Origin: Clostridia bacterium
Lineage (GTDB): Bacteria > Bacillota > Clostridia > Oscillospirales > RGIG577
Reading direction: 5' to 3'
DNA: 17,236 bases
Assembly: GCA_017419325.1 (NCBI GenBank)
Contig: JAFOLN010000202.1
Coordinates: 1-17,236 of the forward strand
Position 1 is the first letter of the stretch, and the number at the start of each line of letters is the position of its first letter. The notes below the pieces were generated by a model. The model did not search any database. It saw only the letters and a list, made by a program, of their open reading frames with translations, and had not been told where the DNA came from. Positions 13,308 through 17,236 of this stretch are shown in pieces. Both the position numbers and the translations under genes were made by a program.

Positions 13308-13922
13308 ATGCTTGACAATCCTTTGGCGGGGCTTGACATATGGGCAAAAGAAAATACGGCAGCTTGTGCCGGAGTTTTCATCCTGTATGTATCGGCGCTC
13401 ATAAGCGGCATGTTATTTGTACGCGGTTTCGCTGCGTCGGATGCGAATTTGCTTACGGGTTTCTATGAGAATTTAACGGTAGGCGTAAACGGATATGATC
13501 CGGGCTTTTCCGAGCTGTTTCGGGAGACGCTCCGGATAAATATGAGATATCTGTTTTTTATGTTTATCGCAGGCTTTATTGTAGTTGGCGTACCTTTTGT
13601 TTTAGCACTTTTTTCAATGAAAATATTCTGCCTGGGTTTTGCCCTTGGCACGATATATTCGCTGTCCTATGACGGGGGCTTTATACTCTCGGTATTGACG
13701 GTATTCCTTCAGAATATGTTTTCACTGCCGCAGCTTGCTTTTTATGCGGTCTTATGTACAAGGTTTTCATTTAGGCTGTATAAATGCGCGCGGGGTATAC
13801 CGGAGATAAGAAACGATTTTGCCAAAGCCGTAAAGGCACATATCGCGGCGTTCGTGGTATTTGCTCTTCTCATTACGGCGGCTTCGCTCGCCGAATGCAT
13901 GTCGGTGCTGGCATTTTCGTAA
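13308..13922 (+). CDS. SpoIIM-like integral membrane protein
   Basis: About 204 residues with at least four or five hydrophobic segments and the layout of the stage II sporulation protein M family: a soluble N-terminal stretch (KENTAACAGVFILYVSALIS), an extracellular loop with FYENLTVGVNGYDPGF, then RYLFFMFIAGFIVVGVPFVL and the conserved glycine-rich CLGFALGTIYSLSYDGGF region. SpoIIM acts with SpoIID and SpoIIP in engulfment; a homologue beside xerD is common in clostridia. I place the start at the ATG at 13308, which has GTGAGGGA seven bases upstream. An in-frame ATG at 13275 would add 11 residues but lacks a binding site. The recombinase gene follows after 48 bases. Confidence 0.84.
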   Translation: MLDNPLAGLDIWAKENTAACAGVFILYVSALISGMLFVRGFAASDANLLTGFYENLTVGVNGYDPGFSELFRETLRINMRYLFFMFIAGFIVVGVPFVLALFSMKIFCLGFALGTIYSLSYDGGFILSVLTVFLQNMFSLPQLAFYAVLCTRFSFRLYKCARGIPEIRNDFAKAVKAHIAAFVVFALLITAASLAECMSVLAFS

Positions 13923-13970
13923 AGCTAAGGATAAATGTACACCACTTCCCCGAAACGGAGGCAAAAGATT

Positions 13971-14855
13971 TTGCAAAAATATCTTAATATGTACGAATTG
14001 TATCTGAAAAACGAAAGGAAATCTTCCGCTAATACAATACAATCCTATCGAAGCGATATATCGCAGTTTATAGAGTACCTTGAAACCATCGGAGTTACCG
14101 ATATAACGTCGGTAACACAGTCGAACATTGAAGATTACATATCCCATCTTCGCAGCATGCGTCGTTCAAACGCAACGATAACGAGAAACATCGCTTCGCT
14201 TAAAAGCTTTTTTAAATATTTCGCGTCGATAAACGTCATTGAGACGAACCCGGCGCTGACCCTTGAAAGAGTGGCCGTTGAAAAGAAGCTGCCTCAGGTG
14301 CTCACCAGCAAGGAGGTTGAGCTTCTTCTGGATCAGCCGAAATGCGTTGACCTTAAGGGCTACCGCGACAAGGCCATGCTTGAGCTTCTTTATGCTACGG
14401 GCATAAGAGTAAGCGAGCTTATCGACCTTAATCTGCGCGACGTAAATCTCGAGCTGGGCTTCATAAGATGCTCGAGCGGGATGAAGGAGCGCATAGTCCC
14501 GATATATAAGATGGCCGCAAAAAGCCTTTCCGACTATATCGAAACGGCGCGCCCGCTTATGTCACCGGACGCAAATCAAAAGGCGCTGTTCGTTAATTTT
14601 TCGGGACAGCGGCTTACGCGCCAGGGCTTTTGGAAGATAATCAAGCAATACGCAAAGCAGATTGGCATTGAGAATAAAGTCACGCCGCATACGCTGAGAC
14701 ATTCGTTTGCAGTCCACCTCATCGAAAACGGCGCAGACCTTCATTCTATAAAGGAAATGCTTGGGCACAGCGATATATCGTCCACCCAGGTATACGCGCA
14801 GATAACCAAGAATAAGCTGAATGAGGTATATCAGAAGTTCCATCCCCGAGCTTGA
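13971..14855 (+). CDS. xerD: Tyrosine recombinase, XerD type
   Basis: A site-specific recombinase that resolves chromosome dimers at dif. The N-terminal SAM-like DNA-binding domain covers YLNMYELYLKNERKSSANTI to about residue 100; the catalytic domain follows with TGIRVSEL, SSGMKERIVPI, HTLRHSFAVHL and LGHSDISSTQVYAQI. Counting from the TTG at 13971 the catalytic residues are Arg146, Lys172, His240, Arg243, His266 and Tyr275, very close to E. coli XerD numbering (Arg148, Lys172, His244, Arg247, His270, Tyr279). This TTG has GGAGG (13957-13961) nine bases upstream. An ATG at 13935 in the same frame would add 12 residues with only a poorly spaced AAGGA. XerC versus XerD cannot be fully decided by eye; many clostridia carry one main Xer protein. 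Confidence 0.88.
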   Translation: MQKYLNMYELYLKNERKSSANTIQSYRSDISQFIEYLETIGVTDITSVTQSNIEDYISHLRSMRRSNATITRNIASLKSFFKYFASINVIETNPALTLERVAVEKKLPQVLTSKEVELLLDQPKCVDLKGYRDKAMLELLYATGIRVSELIDLNLRDVNLELGFIRCSSGMKERIVPIYKMAAKSLSDYIETARPLMSPDANQKALFVNFSGQRLTRQGFWKIIKQYAKQIGIENKVTPHTLRHSFAVHLIENGADLHSIKEMLGHSDISSTQVYAQITKNKLNEVYQKFHPRA

Positions 14856-14880
14856 AATACCTGACTCCTATAAGAAAAGA

Positions 14881-14933
14881 GCAATAAACCGCAAAAGAGT
14901 CTTTTTAAGAATTCTTTTGCGGTTTATTGCTTT
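14881..14933. terminator. Bidirectional terminator after xerD
   Basis: GCAATAAACCGCAAAAGA (14881-14898) pairs perfectly with TCTTTTGCGGTTTATTGC (14913-14930), an 18-bp stem with a 14-base loop, with AAAAG before and TTT after. The -35 of the next promoter starts at its right edge. Confidence 0.88.
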
Positions 14934-14959
14934 ACAAGCGTAAAATTTTGCGGTAAAAT
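14931..14959 (+). promoter_or_regulatory. Promoter of the yerC-methyltransferase-hslO operon
   Basis: TTTACA (14931-14936), a 17-base spacer and TAAAAT (14954-14959), 33 bases before the first start codon. Each hexamer has one mismatch to consensus. Confidence 0.78.
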
Positions 14960-14992
14960 TAAAACATTGCAGGCGAAAGGACGGTATTTTTT

Positions 14993-15304
14993 ATGAAGAG
15001 AAGACTTCAGGACGAAAACATTGATTATCTTTATAAGGCAATACTATCGCTGAAGAATACGGAGGAGTGCTACGACTTCTTTGAGGATCTCTGCACCATA
15101 TCCGAGATAAAGGCCATGGCGCAGCGCCTTTTGGTCGCAAGGCTGCTCCGTGAAAACAAGCTGTATGTAGACATCATTGCGCAGACCGGCGTTTCTACGG
15201 CCACTATAAGCCGTATAAACCGATGTCTTCACTACGGCAGCGACGGCTACGCCACCGTGCTCGACAGGATGAGCGAGGAAGAAAACGGGGAAGAGGAGAA
15301 ATGA
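14993..15304 (+). CDS. YerC/YecD family TrpR-related DNA-binding protein
   Basis: A 103-residue helical protein of the TrpR superfamily. The segment YKAILSLKNTEECYDFFEDLCT (14-35) and EIKAMAQRLLVARLLRENKLY (38-58) are typical of YerC-type proteins, and the helix-turn-helix is YVDIIAQTGVSTATISRINRC (58-78). The end is acidic (EEENGEEEK). Bacillus YerC has been proposed as a repressor of histidine genes (HisR); whether that applies here cannot be told, as no his genes are in view. AAAGGA precedes the ATG. Its stop overlaps the methyltransferase start (ATGA), so they are translationally coupled. Confidence 0.9.
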   Translation: MKRRLQDENIDYLYKAILSLKNTEECYDFFEDLCTISEIKAMAQRLLVARLLRENKLYVDIIAQTGVSTATISRINRCLHYGSDGYATVLDRMSEEENGEEEK

Positions 15305-16059
15305 ACATATCCTATTCGGCGCTGGCAGGCTTTTACGACGCGTTAAATGCCCACGTGGACTACGGGCGCATCGCCGACTTTTACGAGCGCATTTTCAAAC
15401 GCTTCGGCTTGCGTCCCGAAATAGTTGCCGATCTTGCCTGCGGCACCGGCACGCTTACCGAGATCATGGCCGGACGCGGCTACGATATGATAGGCATAGA
15501 CAGCTCCGACGCCATGCTCAACGCGGCGCAGGAAAAGCGGGCGCGGTCCGGGCTTGACATACTGTATCTTAATCAGGATATGGCCTCGTTCGAGCTTTAC
15601 GGCACCGTGGGAGCCGTTGTTTCTTCGCTTGACAGTATAAATCACTTGACAGACAAAAACGCGCTTATGCGCTGTTTTGAGAACTGTCATATGTATCTCG
15701 ACCCCGGCGGCGTCTTCATTTTCGACGTGAACACCGCGTACAGGCTCAAAAAGGTGCTTCACGGGACGACCGCCGTATATGAAACGGACGATGTGTTCTG
15801 TGCGGTGGAGCATTCGTATAACGAACGCCGGCGCCGCTTTTATTATGATATGACGCTGTTTGAAAAAACGAAGGACGGAAGCTATGTGCGCGAGGACGAT
15901 TACGTTGAGGAGCGCGCATACGAGCTTACGGAGCTTTCGGACATGCTTTATGAGGCGGGCTTTGACAGGGTTTACGTTTACGGAGAATATAAGCTAAGGA
16001 GCCCGAAAGAGGACTGTGAGAGGGCCGTGTTTGCGGCTGTAAAGGAGAAAATGAAATGA
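15301..16059 (+). CDS. Class I SAM-dependent methyltransferase
   Basis: A 252-residue cytoplasmic methyltransferase. It opens with SALAGFYDALNAHVDYGRIADFY, typical of small-molecule type class I enzymes. The SAM-binding motif I is VADLACGTGTL (42-52), the acidic end of strand 2 is GIDSSDAML (65-73), then NQDMASF (91-97), motif post-I, SSLDSINHL (108-116) and LDPGGVFIFDVNT (133-145). The substrate is not evident; similar genes are annotated only as methyltransferases. I chose the ATG at 15301 because it overlaps the yerC stop; an upstream extension of the frame runs inside yerC and has no homology-like sequence. It overlaps hslO by four bases. Confidence 0.9.
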   Translation: MNISYSALAGFYDALNAHVDYGRIADFYERIFKRFGLRPEIVADLACGTGTLTEIMAGRGYDMIGIDSSDAMLNAAQEKRARSGLDILYLNQDMASFELYGTVGAVVSSLDSINHLTDKNALMRCFENCHMYLDPGGVFIFDVNTAYRLKKVLHGTTAVYETDDVFCAVEHSYNERRRRFYYDMTLFEKTKDGSYVREDDYVEERAYELTELSDMLYEAGFDRVYVYGEYKLRSPKEDCERAVFAAVKEKMK

Positions 16060-16937
16060 GCGGGACTTTGATACGCGCGATAACCTCGGAGCTGAGCGTG
16101 CGCGCATTTGCGATAGAAGGAAAGGACATAGTGGAGTACGCAAGAAAGGTGCACGGCCTTTCCGTGCTTTCCACCGTGGCGCTGGGACGCGCCCTTTTGG
16201 GCACCTCCATGATGGGATGCCTGTTAAAGACCGAGACGGACAGCCTGACGCTTCAGGTGCGCGGTGACGGCCCTCTGGGCAGCATTATCGCCGTGTCCGA
16301 TTATCTCGGCAACGTTCGGGGATATGTGGACAATCCGTCGCTTGAGCTTCCGCCTTCGCCCGCGGGCAAGATAGACGTGGGCGGCGCGGTGGGCCGCGGA
16401 GACCTTATCATTATAAAGGATTTAAGCCTTAAAGAGCCGTATATAGGCCGCATACGCCTTCAGACGGGTGAGATAGCCGAGGATATAACGAACTACTTCG
16501 CAATAAGCGAGCAGGTGCCCACGGTGTGCTCTCTGGGCGTTCTGGTGGGAGAGGATCTCAGCGTAAAGTCGGCCGGAGGCTTTATGATACAGCTTCTGCC
16601 GTATACGGAGGATAAGATAATCGACCTTATAGAGAACAATATATCGAAGCTTCCGCCGGTCACGCAGCTCTTAAGCGAAGGCTGCACGCCGAAAATGATA
16701 CTTGAGCGCGCGCTTTCGGGGCTTGAAGTAGAGGTTTTACAGATGGACAGCATAGATTTCATCTGCCCCTGCAGCAGAGAGCGCATGTCAAAGGCGCTTA
16801 TAAGCCTTGGAAGACAGGAGCTTTCGGATATAATAGAGGAGCAGGGAGACGCGCAGCTTGTGTGCCATTTCTGCAATAAGAAGTACGATTTCAATAAAGA
16901 AGAGCTTATGGGACTTCTAAATGAGGCGACGAAATAG
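16056..16937 (+). CDS. hslO: Redox-regulated chaperone Hsp33
   Basis: Hsp33 is a cytoplasmic holdase switched on by oxidation. The 293-residue protein starts MSGTLIRAI; other signatures are STVALGRALLGTSMMG (39-54), QVRGDGPLG (67-75), GNVRGYVDNP (85-94) and the C-terminal zinc redox centre: Cys237-P-Cys239 in FICPCSRERM and Cys270-HF-Cys273 in LVCHFCNKKYDF, the CxC...CxxC layout of the family. All four zinc cysteines are present, so the redox switch should work. The ATG overlaps the methyltransferase stop (ATGA), with AAAGGAG eight bases upstream. No hairpin terminator is seen before the tRNA promoter. Confidence 0.96.
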   Translation: MSGTLIRAITSELSVRAFAIEGKDIVEYARKVHGLSVLSTVALGRALLGTSMMGCLLKTETDSLTLQVRGDGPLGSIIAVSDYLGNVRGYVDNPSLELPPSPAGKIDVGGAVGRGDLIIIKDLSLKEPYIGRIRLQTGEIAEDITNYFAISEQVPTVCSLGVLVGEDLSVKSAGGFMIQLLPYTEDKIIDLIENNISKLPPVTQLLSEGCTPKMILERALSGLEVEVLQMDSIDFICPCSRERMSKALISLGRQELSDIIEEQGDAQLVCHFCNKKYDFNKEELMGLLNEATK

Positions 16938-16970
16938 TTCGATTTTTTTAAGAAAATATTAAAAAAGGTA

Positions 16971-16999
16971 TTGACAAAAGGCGCATACAGTAGTAAACT
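16971..16999 (+). promoter_or_regulatory. Promoter of the tRNA operon
   Basis: A perfect TTGACA (16971-16976), a 17-base spacer and TAAACT (16994-16999), about 50 bases upstream of the first tRNA. The strength of the -35 fits a stable-RNA promoter. Confidence 0.82.
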
Positions 17000-17052
17000 A
17001 ATTCTTGTCGCTGGCGAGAACAAAACACAGACCGGCGAGGAAAAAGTTAATT

Positions 17053-17128
17053 GGGAGCTTAGCTCAGCTGGGAGAGCATCTGCCTTACAAGCAGAGGGTC
17101 ACAGGTTCGAGCCCTGTAGCTCCCACCA
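17053..17128 (+). tRNA. tRNA-Val (anticodon TAC)
   Basis: A complete cloverleaf: acceptor arms GGGAGCT and AGCTCCC, D-loop AGCTCAGCTGGGAGAGC, anticodon stem TCTGC/GCAGA with loop CTTACAA giving anticodon TAC at 17086-17088, T-arm ACAGGTTCGAGCCCTGT, discriminator A and an encoded CCA. Confidence 0.96.
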
Positions 17129-17131
17129 TGT

Positions 17132-17208
17132 GGCCGTGTAGTTCAGTTGGTTAGAACGCCAGCCTGTCACGCTGGAGGTCGACGGTTCGAGCCCGTTCAC
17201 GGTCGCCA
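17132..17208 (+). tRNA. tRNA-Asp (anticodon GTC)
   Basis: A complete cloverleaf: acceptor arms GGCCGTG and CACGGTC (one G-T pair), D-loop AGTTCAGTTGGTTAGAAC, anticodon stem CCAGC/GCTGG with loop CTGTCAC giving GTC at 17166-17168, T-arm GACGGTTCGAGCCCGTT, discriminator G and an encoded CCA. Three bases separate it from tRNA-Val. As a GUN-anticodon tRNA it is a substrate of the Tgt and QueA enzymes encoded in this window. Confidence 0.96.
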
Positions 17209-17215
17209 CTTTTTC

Positions 17216-17236
17216 GCCTCTGTAGCTCAGTTGGTA
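17216..17236 (+). tRNA. 5' part of a third tRNA, cut by the window end
   Basis: GCCTCTG followed by TAGCTCAGTTGGTA has the acceptor 5' arm and D-arm start of a tRNA. The anticodon lies beyond the window, so the amino acid cannot be stated. Confidence 0.85.

Overview
The window looks like chromosomal DNA from a Gram-positive anaerobe of the class Clostridia. Supporting signs are a SCIFF (ranthipeptide) precursor and maturase pair, a DUF3793-flavodoxin pair, SpoIID- and SpoIIM-type proteins, an L-box (lysine) riboswitch, strong GGAGG-type ribosome binding sites and a Val-Asp tRNA operon. A gut-type Oscillospirales or Christensenellales relative is my guess, not something the sequence proves. 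All complete genes appear intact; I see no insertion sequence, prophage or CRISPR array.

Layout. (1) 1-298: end of an MFS transporter, closed by a terminator shared with the opposite operon. (2) 359-3986, minus strand: a lysine-biosynthesis operon, promoter - lysine riboswitch - intrinsic terminator - asd - dapA - dapB - a stand-alone tandem-ACT protein. The last gene resembles the regulatory half of aspartate kinase with no kinase domain. (3) 4054-6790: a secreted SpoIID/LytB-type protein followed by queA. (4) 6823-8087: a small transcription unit inserted between queA and tgt. Its promoter overlaps the queA terminator, two GGTTAG-N6-CTAACC dyads resembling DtxR/IdeR iron boxes follow, and it encodes a cysteine-rich DUF3793 protein and a flavodoxin. 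(5) 8097-11936: tgt, yajC (with a very acidic tail), a small four-helix membrane protein, the SCIFF peptide gene scfA (47 codons, seven cysteines) and the radical SAM/SPASM maturase scfB, with a terminator-like hairpin between scfA and scfB. (6) 12295-14855: proC, a spoIIM-like gene and a xerD-type tyrosine recombinase. (7) 14931-16937: a tightly coupled operon of a YerC/TrpR-type regulator, a SAM-dependent methyltransferase and the redox chaperone Hsp33. (8) 16971-17236: a promoter and the start of a tRNA operon (Val, Asp, then a tRNA cut by the window end).

How the genes work together. The dap operon takes aspartyl phosphate to tetrahydrodipicolinate and is switched off by lysine through the riboswitch; the ACT protein probably adds a lysine- or threonine-sensing layer. 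QueA and Tgt belong to queuosine tRNA modification. ScfA and ScfB are a known peptide-maturation pair, and the neighbouring membrane protein may act with them. The flavodoxin unit is probably switched on when iron is scarce, to stand in for ferredoxin.

The points most worth following are the free-standing aspartokinase regulatory subunit in a riboswitch operon, the iron-box/DUF3793/flavodoxin unit, and the seven-cysteine SCIFF peptide with its expression-ratio hairpin.
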